Both the position numbers and the translations under genes were made by a program. From positions 705,407-718,452 of the forward strand of contig LDIV01000001.1 of the NCBI GenBank assembly GCA_001468855.1: 13,046 nucleotides of DNA. The letters are read 5' to 3'. This DNA is from a candidate division TM6 bacterium UASB124 (lineage in GTDB: Bacteria; Dependentiae; Babeliae; Babeliales; RVW-14). Numbering within the stretch: position 1 is the stretch's first letter; each line of letters begins with the position of its first letter. The notes under the pieces are model-generated. The model searched no databases, was not told the origin of the DNA, and saw only the letters and a program-made list of their open reading frames with translations. Below, piece after piece: positions 1 through 6,549 of this stretch.

Positions 1-761
1 AGCCGGAGGTCCTTGGTATAGATCGGTACTGTGAAGAAGTATGTCAAAAGAGTGCCAGCATTGCAGGTATTGCCCCGGATGTAATATACAGTGATCCTCA
101 AAAGGGAATGCTCATTCGAGCATTTATTTCAGGCAAAGCATTAACCAAGGATGACGTACGTAATCCCAAGCAATTAAAAAATATCATACAACTGATCAAA
201 AAATGTCATCAAATTCCATATCAGAAGGAATTTGTAACTTGTTCAATCTACGAAAAACTTAGAGCAATGATGTCATTATCAAGTTCCTATAATCCATCAT
301 TGTTGTCATCGGAAGAGTTGGAAAAAACGAAAACCATTGTTAATCAGATTGAAAAGCATTTTCAGGATAAAGAGAAGCTATATGCCGGTCTTTGTCATTG
401 TGATCTCTTGCCATCAAACATTATAGATGATGGTAAACAACTGTGGCTTATTGATTGGGAATATGCCACATGGAATAATATATTATTTGATCTTGCGGAT
501 TTATGTGTAGAGGCTGAATTTGATGAACAACTAACAAAAACGGTGCTTGAGCTTTATTTTGGTCAAACATGGCAAGAACATTACAATGATTTTATTTTGA
601 TGCGTGCCATATTCAATCTTCGTAATGCATTTTGGTATGACTTACGTGGTAAAGAAATTGCATCTATAGGTGAAGTCTCTATGGCTGATTATGCAAAGAG
701 GCACCTTGATTTATTCAGGTGTGATGCTTCGGCAGAGTTTTTATCTACGGTAAGCAAATGA
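1..761 (+). CDS. Choline/ethanolamine kinase-like phosphotransferase (5' partial)
   Basis: The frame is already open at the window edge (first full codon at 3), giving 252 visible residues before TGA. The visible part starts in the N-lobe and contains the aminoglycoside/choline kinase core: the Brenner-type loop HCDLLPSNI (His codon 396-398, catalytic Asp and Asn in HxDxxxxN), then LIDWEYATW, whose Asp binds the metal, then FDLADLCVEA. The DWEYA...FDLA spacing is typical of the LicA/choline kinase branch rather than antibiotic kinases. The family transfers ATP phosphate to choline, ethanolamine or a similar small alcohol in the cytoplasm. By family length, about 40-50 N-terminal residues holding the ATP-binding loop lie outside the window. 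The ATG at 108 is internal and not the start. No lic-type neighbours are visible, so the substrate is open. The gene converges on recT with 7 bp between stops. Confidence 0.85.
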   Translation, partial: PEVLGIDRYCEEVCQKSASIAGIAPDVIYSDPQKGMLIRAFISGKALTKDDVRNPKQLKNIIQLIKKCHQIPYQKEFVTCSIYEKLRAMMSLSSSYNPSLLSSEELEKTKTIVNQIEKHFQDKEKLYAGLCHCDLLPSNIIDDGKQLWLIDWEYATWNNILFDLADLCVEAEFDEQLTKTVLELYFGQTWQEHYNDFILMRAIFNLRNAFWYDLRGKEIASIGEVSMADYAKRHLDLFRCDASAEFLSTVSK

Positions 762-768
762 TTCGAAA

Positions 769-1344
769 TTATATTAACTCACCCTCAATAGATTCCTTGT
801 CCTCGATCTCCTCCTTAGTAACCAATCCACTGATAGCAAATGCCCGCTTAAGTGCCATGGCCTCAGCTACTTTAAGGATCATTGCATTGGTATATTGCTG
901 CCAAATAGGAGCATCCTTTTTGTAATAGTCTTTGATGCTCACAAAAATAGAGGTGGCTTTCTCTCGATCCTTACGAAATACATTACAAAATGCTCCTGTA
1001 AGTTTTGATTTGTCAAAAATGAGGTGATCAGGTCCATAGGCGATATGTAAACTGCCATCATCTCGTTTTGTGAGTACATCGCCTTGATAAACAACTTCAC
1101 TTTCAATGCCGTTGAACTGAGTGTTGAGATTGGCAATTTTCAGATACCCATCTCGGCTGGTGATGATAGAAGATTTACCACCATACTTGATGAAGTAAAT
1201 TTCTTTCTTGAGAGGATCAAGATTGTACGTTTGGCACAAATATATGAATGATTTAAATTCATCGTCTGTTGCTCCTTGAGCAACCATTTTTCTGATATGA
1301 TCTTGTTCTTCTTGAATGATTTGAGTTTTTGATTTTGGTGTCAT
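769..1344 (-). CDS. recT: RecT/Bet-family single-strand annealing protein
   Basis: This is a 191-residue protein of the phage recombination protein Bet/RecT type. Family features seen are the helix ending FIYLCQTYNLDPLKKEIYFI (residues about 33-52), the following IKYGGKSSIITSRDGYLKIA (50s to 70), and the C-terminal W-Q-Y-MILKVAEAMALKRAF-GL-EE block (about 148-178). Such proteins anneal complementary single strands and promote strand exchange, usually with a partner 5'-3' exonuclease. No exonuclease or SSB gene is in the window. It is shorter than lambda Beta (261 residues) but has no visible break. The start is ATG with a poor Shine-Dalgarno (GGAA). It could be a prophage remnant or a domesticated repair gene; the sequence does not decide. 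Confidence 0.85.
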   Translation of the reverse strand: MTPKSKTQIIQEEQDHIRKMVAQGATDDEFKSFIYLCQTYNLDPLKKEIYFIKYGGKSSIITSRDGYLKIANLNTQFNGIESEVVYQGDVLTKRDDGSLHIAYGPDHLIFDKSKLTGAFCNVFRKDREKATSIFVSIKDYYKKDAPIWQQYTNAMILKVAEAMALKRAFAISGLVTKEEIEDKESIEGELI

Positions 1345-1393
1345 GGTATATTTTCCAATTAGAAAGATATTTTAAATTATATATAGGCAGAGC

Positions 1394-1399
1394 ATTATA
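1394..1399 (-). promoter_or_regulatory. Candidate -10 box of recT
   Basis: On the minus strand a perfect TATAAT lies about 50 bp upstream of the recT ATG. It overlaps a short palindrome, TAGCGCTA (1398-1405). No good -35 hexamer is seen at 16-18 bp; the upstream DNA is only A/T-rich. The palindrome could be incidental or an operator. Confidence 0.35.
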
Positions 1400-1512
1400 G
1401 CGCTAAAAAAATATTATTGAATGTAAAAATACTCTGATCCTTAGCGGTGTGCTAAACTTGAACCATTGCGTTTACTGATAATAGAGGGCTTGAATATAGG
1501 CGAAGGAACGGC

Positions 1513-2949
1513 ATGGAAGCATTTTTAACGATTAAAAAACTCAGAGAGAAATTGGCCAAAAAAGAAGTTTCTTCTCAAGAAGTATTAACATATTATTGTA
1601 ATCGCCTTAAACGCTACAATGACAAACTTAACTGTTCTTTAGAGGTTTTTGAAGATCGACAACCTTCTCATATTCAAGCTGATAAACCGATGGCAGGGGT
1701 TCCCTATCTTGTTAAAGACATTATTTGCCAAAAGGGTCACATTGCTTCTGCCGGTTCAAAAGTGTTGGCCAATTACCGAGCACCTTATAATGCAACCGTT
1801 ATTGACAAATTGAGCGACGCTGGCGCCATATCCCTTGGTCGAGCAAATTGTGATGAATTTGCTATGGGGGCATCGGGTGAAACATCTGCCTTTGGACCTG
1901 CTCGAAATCCCTGGGATCTCAGCCGTGTGCCTGGAGGGTCAAGTTCTGGTTCTGCTGCTGCTGTTGCTGCCGGCTTGGTACCTTTTGCATTGGGCAGTGA
2001 AACGGGTGGATCGATTAGAAATCCGGCTTCATTTTGCGGTCTTGTTGGTTTGTATCCAACATATGGTTTGCATTCTCGGTACGGTGTTATAGCGCTTGCC
2101 TCATCGTTTGATCAAGTATGCCCATTGACCAAAACAGTGTATGACAATGCAATGGTGACATCGATTCTTGCAGGGCAAGATCCACGTGATGCGATGAGTA
2201 TTCCTATAGCGCGTAAAGATTACACACGTGAGCTTGATGGCAAATTGCCTGGAAATATAACCATCGGCATTATTAAAGATGGCATAGGGGAAGCTATCGA
2301 TTCTCAAGTTGCCCATGCATTTGATGCTGCGTGCGAACAGCTCAAAAAATTAGGAGCAAAACTTAAAGTTATCGATTTACCAAGCCTTAAGTATGGTAAT
2401 GCAGTCTATTTTATTATTAGTCGTGCCGAAGCTGCCTCCAACTTATCTCGCTATGATGGATCGTTATATGGGCGTCGTTCATCGAAGTATACAAATCTTG
2501 AGCAGATGTATTGTGTGACGCGAAACGAAGGTTTTGGGCGTGAAGTTAAGACACGTATTTTGACCGGTAATTATGTATTATCTGCCGGTCATCGAGATGC
2601 TTATTACTATAAAGCTCAAGATGTCATGGGAATGATACGTGCTGAATTTGATGCTGCATTTAAAGATGTTGATCTTTTGACGAGTCCAACGATGCCTATC
2701 CTTCCCTTCAAAATTGGTGAATTTGCCGGTGATCCGGTTGCTATGTATATTGCTGACATTCTTTTGATTAGCAACAATGTTATAGGATACCCTGCCATTT
2801 CGCTTCCATGTGGATATTCAAAGGAGGGGCTGCCTATGGGGCTTCAATTTATCGGTCCTCGGTTGTCCGAATCCTTATTGTACAAAGCTGCCTACGCGTT
2901 TGAACAGTGCAATGATTATCACATGAAAAATCCGACAGGCTATGAATAA
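1513..2949 (+). CDS. gatA: Glutamyl/aspartyl-tRNA amidotransferase subunit A (amidase)
   Basis: The 478-residue product matches the length and motifs of GatA, the glutaminase subunit of GatCAB, which converts Glu-tRNA(Gln) or Asp-tRNA(Asn) to the correct amide using ammonia from glutamine. The amidase-signature triad can be placed: Lys68 in GVPYLVKD, cis-Ser143 in GGSSSGSAAAVAAG, and nucleophile Ser167 in GSETGGSIRNP. The spacings (75 and 24) equal those of characterised GatA. Other family blocks are SRYGVIALASSFDQ, TSPTMP and GLPMGLQFIGP. The usual GLKPTYGRVSRYG stretch reads GLYPTYGLHSRYG here, a modest divergence. The start ATG has AAGGA 5 nt upstream (1503-1507). The gene stands alone between opposite-strand genes, so gatB and gatC must be elsewhere. 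A stand-alone amidase is less likely but not excluded. Confidence 0.9.
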   Translation: MEAFLTIKKLREKLAKKEVSSQEVLTYYCNRLKRYNDKLNCSLEVFEDRQPSHIQADKPMAGVPYLVKDIICQKGHIASAGSKVLANYRAPYNATVIDKLSDAGAISLGRANCDEFAMGASGETSAFGPARNPWDLSRVPGGSSSGSAAAVAAGLVPFALGSETGGSIRNPASFCGLVGLYPTYGLHSRYGVIALASSFDQVCPLTKTVYDNAMVTSILAGQDPRDAMSIPIARKDYTRELDGKLPGNITIGIIKDGIGEAIDSQVAHAFDAACEQLKKLGAKLKVIDLPSLKYGNAVYFIISRAEAASNLSRYDGSLYGRRSSKYTNLEQMYCVTRNEGFGREVKTRILTGNYVLSAGHRDAYYYKAQDVMGMIRAEFDAAFKDVDLLTSPTMPILPFKIGEFAGDPVAMYIADILLISNNVIGYPAISLPCGYSKEGLPMGLQFIGPRLSESLLYKAAYAFEQCNDYHMKNPTGYE

Positions 2950-2983
2950 AGAATGGGGATGTTGATGCTTTTTCAATCTCGGC

Positions 2984-3007
2984 GCATTAAAAAATGTACT
3001 TTAATGC
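2984..3007. repeat. Inverted repeat between convergent genes
   Basis: A perfect 8-bp inverted repeat (GCATTAAA / TTTAATGC, 8-nt loop) lies between the gatA stop and the stop of the minus-strand gene ending at 3045. It has no T-tract in the correct position on the plus strand, so it is a weak terminator candidate at best. Confidence 0.3.
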
Positions 3008-3044
3008 CTAAAAAAATATTCACAACAAGTTTTTGACAACAAAA

Positions 3045-3863
3045 TTAAGCGTGTGGCGGTAGGCCTTGGTAAGCATCAGCTTTGCTAGATTGTTTTGTCT
3101 TGGTTCGTTCTTGTATTGTACGATTATCATAACGTTTGATAAGTCCCTTTGTCTTCAATTCATCAAAAGTTTTAACACGTATTTCTCCAGAATCGTAATT
3201 AAAAACGACCATAAGAAGTATGAGCTTTCTGGTTAAGGATGAAATAAGTTCTCCTTTGTTGTTAAGAAAGTTTAATTCGATAAGACGCTTCTTTATGTTT
3301 TTCCAATAATTATTTATCTCAAAATCAACAGATTTCTTGTTGCATATTTTGACAAGACATTCCAAGGCATAAAAATTTTCCTCAAGAAGCTGTGTAAGCT
3401 TTTCATACATTGTTGTAATGGTTGTTTGAGACACAGTAAAACTTGTTTTTAATCCACCATGTTGAATAAGTTCGATTATTTCTTGTTGCTCAAGTTGCTC
3501 ATAAGAAATGATAAGAATTTTATCGCTCTCGATCGTAACCATGGAGATGATAAGTGTTCTAATGATTAATGGAATTTTTTTGTCGGATGTAAGAAACCTA
3601 TTGTTTTGTAAATATGTGCAATCTGATTCACTGAGTGATTGTATTGATGAAGCCTTTGCCGCAGCATGTAACTTTAAAAATAAATTTTTGTTTGTTCTTG
3701 CCAGTGTTAGTAATTTTGCGTAAGCATCTCGTATTGGTTTCTCTTGGTCATGCGATGTATCATTGATTTGCCAAATTTGTTGGCTATTATCCATTGCTGT
3801 GCATGAACACATTAAAAAAAATATCTCAAGCAGCGTTAGTAGTATTGTTTTTTTAGAACTCAT
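3045..3863 (-). CDS. Unknown protein with N-terminal signal peptide
   Basis: I do not recognise this 272-residue protein. The start is set at 3863 because AAAGGAG lies 5-6 nt upstream and the protein then begins MSSKKTILLTLLEIFFLMCS, a typical signal peptide (basic n-region, hydrophobic core). Cleavage is likely after CTA, before MDNSQQ. The cysteines near the end of the core (MCSC) do not fit a standard lipobox, so a lipoprotein is possible but not supported. The mature part looks mainly alpha-helical, with two stretches of similar pattern (a hydrophobic helix such as PLIIRTLIISMVTIESDKIL near the middle and RKLILLMVVFNYDSGEIRV near the C-terminus), suggesting an internal duplication. An upstream in-frame start at 3920 would bury the signal peptide and lacks a clear ribosome site. 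It is divergent from the 4114 gene. Confidence 0.65.
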   Translation of the reverse strand: MSSKKTILLTLLEIFFLMCSCTAMDNSQQIWQINDTSHDQEKPIRDAYAKLLTLARTNKNLFLKLHAAAKASSIQSLSESDCTYLQNNRFLTSDKKIPLIIRTLIISMVTIESDKILIISYEQLEQQEIIELIQHGGLKTSFTVSQTTITTMYEKLTQLLEENFYALECLVKICNKKSVDFEINNYWKNIKKRLIELNFLNNKGELISSLTRKLILLMVVFNYDSGEIRVKTFDELKTKGLIKRYDNRTIQERTKTKQSSKADAYQGLPPHA

Positions 3864-3868
3864 AAGCT

Positions 3869-3876
3869 TCTCCTTT
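3869..3876 (-). promoter_or_regulatory. Shine-Dalgarno that fixes the start at 3863
   Basis: On the minus strand AAAGGAGA followed by AGCTT and ATG is a near-consensus ribosome-binding site. It decides for the start at 3863 over the longer reading frame from 3920. Confidence 0.7.
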
Positions 3877-4037
3877 GTAGCTTTCTCATTAATCGGATAG
3901 TTCGATATTAATGTTGTCACTTTAATAATGCATATTTCAATGTTTTTTGATAATTGTTAAAAAATAATCATGAGTTACAAACTGATAGCTTGCGGGTAAA
4001 AAACAAGATGATATCCGTTTTATGGATACAGGAAGTC

Positions 4038-4065
4038 TTTACCTTCTTAAATTAATTGTTATAGT
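4038..4065 (+). promoter_or_regulatory. Candidate sigma70-type promoter for the 4114-5299 pair
   Basis: TTTACC (4038-4043), a 16-bp spacer and TATAGT (4060-4065) form a plausible promoter. TG one base upstream of the -10 (4057-4058) makes it an extended -10. It lies about 49 bp before the ATG at 4114. Confidence 0.45.
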
Positions 4066-4113
4066 GTAGAGCACAAAAATTGAACAACGAATTAATTTTG
4101 AAGGGTTTTGATT

Positions 4114-4653
4114 ATGAAAAGTTTTATTAAAATAACATGTCTCTTTGCTGCATTGGCAACGGTTGAAAATCTTTATAGCGCGACAGCTAATATTACCAAT
4201 GCCACATTATTCAAAGTCAAGGCGAGCTTGGATATTATTGCATATCCTGATCCACAAAAAGAAATTGGAAGCAATTCGTCTGTTTCTGAAGATATTGGGA
4301 CTTTTTTTATGCGTGGTATAACGGTTGGTGTACATATAGGCGATCAATTTATTGAAAATGTTTTGAGTGAATCAAAATCGCAAACACTCGGTTTGGGTGA
4401 TATAAATTATTACATTTTTGCCGACGTTAAAAGCTTGGGACGTGAAAAATTTGTTGATGAGCATGTTCTTGAAGTTATTTTTTATTTGATACGTTGTCCA
4501 AAGTTTATTTATTCAGGCGGCATTATGTGTGTTAGTAACCCTATTAAAGTTCGTACCAAAGATTTTGAGACATTTAAACTTATTGAAAATAATGGTAATC
4601 AAGTGCCAAAAAATCAGCCTTCAGTGAATTATGACGGTACGGTGGTTAGATAA
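4114..4653 (+). CDS. Unknown secreted protein (179 aa)
   Basis: I do not recognise the family. The chosen ATG has GAAGGG 8 nt upstream (4100-4105); the TTG at 4108 is in frame but worse placed. The protein begins MKSFIKITCLFAALATVENL and likely loses a signal peptide after LYSA. The mature part has alternating hydrophobic residues and many Val/Ile/Thr, suggesting beta structure, with a Gly-rich stretch (GTFFMRGITVGVHIGD) about 65-80 residues in. Two Cys late in the protein (RCPKF and MCVSN) could form a disulphide after export. It heads a probable two-gene operon; the next start is 19 nt after its stop. Confidence 0.6.
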   Translation: MKSFIKITCLFAALATVENLYSATANITNATLFKVKASLDIIAYPDPQKEIGSNSSVSEDIGTFFMRGITVGVHIGDQFIENVLSESKSQTLGLGDINYYIFADVKSLGREKFVDEHVLEVIFYLIRCPKFIYSGGIMCVSNPIKVRTKDFETFKLIENNGNQVPKNQPSVNYDGTVVR

Positions 4654-4672
4654 TACGTATTAGAGAACTTTC

Positions 4673-5299
4673 ATGAACAGAATATATAAAAAAATATTGT
4701 TTTTTTTGTTTTCACTTAATGGTGCTTTGGTTATTAATGTAAGTGCTATTGATTCGTCGGTAGAGATAATTGATAGTAGTGCATTTAAATCAGCAACCCC
4801 TACAGCAATGCAACATTTTTGTGCCATTAAAGATTTCGTTACTATTCTATGGGATGCAATACAGAAAGAGGGACAGAAATCGAAATCTTCGGTGTGCTCA
4901 ACAAATAGTATTGAAGACTTTCGATCTCATGGTATAGAATCGAGTTGGGCAACAGCTCAAGGATTATTTTTGATCGTTCGAGATTCGATTCCGCTTTGTT
5001 TAATGACCCCATGGGGTGAGATCAAGCTTGTTGAATACAAACAAATTGCATTGTCTTTGAAATCATGGAAGTCAATTTTGGATAACGTTTCAACGGTAAT
5101 TTCTGTGTTTCATTCTGGCAAGTATGCTCCTAAATCGTATAAAGGTTTTTCTTTGGATATGTACGAAATTCTTTCTATAAATCATCGGCAATTACCAAGA
5201 GCAATTCAATGTAATAAAAATAACATGATATCCCTATCAGATAGTAAAAAAATCTGGAGTGAATTGGACAGTATGTATAACGAATTGAAAAACATATAA
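4673..5299 (+). CDS. Unknown secreted protein (208 aa)
   Basis: The family is not recognised. The N-terminus, MNRIYKKILFFLFSLNGALV, followed by INVSA and then IDSS, is a convincing signal peptide with cleavage after VSA. The mature part looks mixed helical, with Trp residues (TILWDAIQ, SSWATAQG, TPWGEI, LKSWKS) and four Cys. No transmembrane segment follows, so it is probably periplasmic or exported. The ribosome site (AGAGAA, 8 nt from ATG) is weak, consistent with translation following the 4114 gene, from which it is separated by 19 nt. Confidence 0.6.
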   Translation: MNRIYKKILFFLFSLNGALVINVSAIDSSVEIIDSSAFKSATPTAMQHFCAIKDFVTILWDAIQKEGQKSKSSVCSTNSIEDFRSHGIESSWATAQGLFLIVRDSIPLCLMTPWGEIKLVEYKQIALSLKSWKSILDNVSTVISVFHSGKYAPKSYKGFSLDMYEILSINHRQLPRAIQCNKNNMISLSDSKKIWSELDSMYNELKNI

Positions 5300-5549
5300 T
5301 TCAGAATTTCAGAATTATCGATTTTCGACCGCTGTCCGTATATCAAAAAATCTATATGAGAACTCATGCGGGTGATTCAAACAAAAATAAGCAAGCTTTT
5401 TATGATCATAGTGGTTGTTTACATCTCAGATGTCGCCACTATTCATCTAAAAAAATATATGCTAGCTTTTTTTAACAGTAATTGATTAATGTTGTTCATA
5501 GTGTCAGTGTCAAAAGAGTAATGTAAAGCATGAAAGGAGATTTAAAGTC
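5300..5549. other. Non-coding gap with structured DNA
   Basis: No convincing gene is seen. It holds a 7-bp A/T inverted repeat just after the 5299 stop (5296-5302 with 5312-5318, ATAATTC/GAATTAT), the strong hairpin described at 5402-5446, and a T7 run after GCTAGC (5460-5472). It presumably includes the promoter of the 5550 gene, but no hexamer pair is convincing. No tRNA-like fold was found. Confidence 0.5.
5402..5446. repeat. Strong intergenic hairpin
   Basis: The outer stem ATAGTGG (5408-5414) pairs with CCACTAT (5436-5442), and an inner stem ACATC/GATGT closes a TCA loop (5421-5433). Past a 2-nt bulge, ATGA (5402-5405) pairs with TCAT (5443-5446). That makes 16 paired positions in 45 nt. 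It is followed on the plus strand by CTAAAAAAA rather than T residues, so it is not a standard terminator. It could be an RNA leader, a small RNA element or an IS end remnant. Confidence 0.45.
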
Positions 5550-5750
5550 ATGGCTTTCAGTGTTAAATCCAAAAAAAGCGGAAAAACGTATTATCTACAC
5601 TCAAAAGTTGTAAAACTTAAGGGGAACCGTAAACAAACGATTTATTATTTTGCAGGTAAGGCTACTAAGGATGCAATCGATGAATTGCCAAAAGGATATG
5701 GCATTATTGAAAATAAAAAGACCGGTTTGCCAATGCTTAAGAAAAAATAA
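5550..5750 (+). CDS. Small basic conserved-looking protein (66 aa)
   Basis: This 66-residue protein is Lys-rich with many Tyr, Thr and Val residues (KSGKTYYLHSK, KQTIYYFAGKA, LPKGYGIIENKKTGLPMLKK). It looks like a compact beta-strand domain with no signal peptide or membrane segment. I recall similar short proteins in reduced-genome bacteria, but I cannot name a family or function. AAAGGAG (5533-5539) lies 10 nt before the ATG, and a strong terminator begins 26 nt after the stop, so it is probably a well-expressed single-gene unit. A nucleic-acid-binding role would fit the charge but is a guess. Confidence 0.7.
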   Translation: MAFSVKSKKSGKTYYLHSKVVKLKGNRKQTIYYFAGKATKDAIDELPKGYGIIENKKTGLPMLKKK

Positions 5751-5757
5751 GATATTT

Positions 5758-5802
5758 AATCTTGATAATAGTCTTTGCGGCGCACTTTTTTTAAGTGCGC
5801 CG
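5758..5802. repeat. Copy 1 of the arfB 3'-end direct repeat
   Basis: These 45 bp match 7858-7901 with 27 identical bases at the left, then one C/T difference and one 1-bp indel. On the minus strand this copy could still encode RRKDYYQD and a stop, as the arfB 3' end does (TAA here, TGA in arfB). The rest of arfB is absent to its right. The copies are 2,100 bp apart. Confidence 0.85.
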
Positions 5803-5811
5803 CGTCTTTTT
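5777..5811 (+). terminator. Rho-independent terminator of the 66-aa gene
   Basis: A perfect 11-bp GC-rich stem (GCGGCGCACTT / AAGTGCGCCGC, T5 loop) is followed by GTCTTTTT. This is a textbook intrinsic terminator 26 nt after the stop at 5750. Confidence 0.9.
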
Positions 5812-5819
5812 ATTAGATC

Positions 5820-5864
5820 TGCCCAGAAAACCCCATGTTTTTAAAAACTGGGGATGAATGGGCA
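5820..5864. repeat. Left-end hairpin of the IS200-type element
   Basis: TGCCCA (5820-5825) pairs with TGGGCA (5859-5864). Inside symmetric 5-nt internal loops, CCCCA (5831-5835) pairs with TGGGG (5849-5853), topped by a T5/A5 segment. This imperfect hairpin upstream of tnpA fits the TnpA recognition structure of the family. Confidence 0.7.
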
Positions 5865-5925
5865 GTTGCGGAGCAAAAAAATAAGTTTTTTGCGTAAGAA
5901 AAAATGAATAGGCATACTGTGTGGC

Positions 5926-6318
5926 GTGAAAAAATATTGGGCTGGTGTGCATACAAAAAACAAGGAGATGATACTCATAGTTTGGTTGCCAAACCATAGA
6001 AAAAGAATTTTAAAGGGGGTCTTGGCCAAACGAATAGAAGAACTGTTGCGAGAGTGTGCTGATGTAAATAGATGGAATATCGAAGAATTGAATATTCAGC
6101 CCGATCATGTTCATATGGCGTTGCAATTTAGTCCAAATATAGTAGTAAGTAAGGTAGCGCAGCTATTTAAAGGAAAAAGTAGCAAAATAGTAAGGCAGGA
6201 AATTCCTGGGTTAGAAGAAGTTTACTGGAGAGATAGTTTCTGGGCAGACGGATTTTTTGCAGAAACAGTTTGTGCGGTAGGTTTTAATACAATTAAGAAA
6301 TATATTAGAAACCAATGA
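5926..6318 (+). CDS. tnpA: IS200/IS605-family Y1 transposase
   Basis: The 130-residue HUH single-strand transposase cuts and joins DNA through a 5'-phosphotyrosine link. The HUH motif is PDHVHM (His61, His63) and the catalytic Tyr126 sits in KKYIRNQ with Gln130, nearly the same numbering as TnpA of IS608 (His64, His66, Tyr127, Gln131). Other family blocks are IVWLPNHRKRILKG (17-31), LFKGKSSKIVRQE (80-92) and WRDSFWADGFFAETV (101-115). The GTG start is chosen because KKYWAGVHTK is conserved-looking N-terminal sequence; the ATG at 5968 would remove it and has no spaced ribosome site. The start site is weak, as is usual for this low-expressed family. The protein ends directly after Gln130, so it lacks the short tail many homologues have. 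All key residues remain, so it may be active. Confidence 0.9.
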   Translation: MKKYWAGVHTKNKEMILIVWLPNHRKRILKGVLAKRIEELLRECADVNRWNIEELNIQPDHVHMALQFSPNIVVSKVAQLFKGKSSKIVRQEIPGLEEVYWRDSFWADGFFAETVCAVGFNTIKKYIRNQ

Positions 6319-6341
6319 TAGAATATACTGGTACGGTTATT

Positions 6342-6361
6342 CCACGGCCTAAAGGCCATGG
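6342..6361. repeat. Right-end hairpin of the IS200-type element
   Basis: CCACGGCC (6342-6349) and GGCCATGG (6354-6361) form an 8-bp stem with one mismatch and a TAAA loop, 24 nt after the tnpA stop. It fits the right-end hairpin of the element. Confidence 0.65.
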
Positions 6362-6364
6362 CGA

Positions 6365-6380
6365 TTTCAAGGCTTTGAAA
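6365..6380. repeat. Second small hairpin after the IS right end
   Basis: TTTCAA and TTGAAA form a perfect 6-bp stem with a GGCT loop, followed by AAGT. It may belong to the element end or be incidental. There is no T-tract, so it is not a terminator. Confidence 0.35.
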
Positions 6381-6490
6381 AAGTAAACTTATATGAAGAG
6401 AAGGATGACGCATTTACTTTTAGAGCAATGTTACTATAAAGCTGCATGAATGTAATTTTTTAAAATATCATATTTTCCTGGTCGGTGCTT

Positions 6491-6499
6491 TGATATAAT
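6491..6499 (+). promoter_or_regulatory. Extended -10 promoter of the WD40 gene
   Basis: TGATATAAT is a full extended -10 element (TG, one base, TATAAT) about 50 bp upstream of the ATG at 6550. No good -35 is seen, which extended -10 promoters can tolerate. It lies outside the IS right hairpins, so the gene has its own promoter. Confidence 0.55.
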
Positions 6500-6549
6500 A
6501 AATTACAAACATTTGGGATCTTTTTTTGTGGTTATTCTTAGGGGGGACA

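Larger units (their letters stand above)
5815..6385 (+). mobile_element. IS200-type insertion sequence
   Basis: A single Y1-transposase gene is flanked by subterminal imperfect hairpins, one about 60 bp before tnpA and one about 24 bp after it. This is the organisation of IS200/IS605-family elements that move as single strands and make no target duplication. No accessory tnpB is present. The ends given are approximate: the left end should lie just outside the hairpin at 5820 and the right end outside the hairpins at 6342-6380. The left end abuts the terminator T-tract of the 66-aa gene. Confidence 0.75.

Noticed and set aside
1455..1485. gatA promoter TTGAAC with GATAAT
   Set aside because: The spacer is only 13 bp, too short for a sigma70-type promoter.
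5650..5844. Open frame overlapping the 66-aa gene in another frame
   Set aside because: It runs through the terminator hairpin and IS edge, has no ribosome site and no recognisable protein character.
5926..6318. REP-associated tyrosine transposase (RAYT) rather than an IS200 transposase
   Set aside because: The size and the WRDSFWADGFFAETV and KKYIRNQ blocks fit IS200/IS605 TnpA, and hairpins lie at both ends of a single element rather than as scattered REP repeats.
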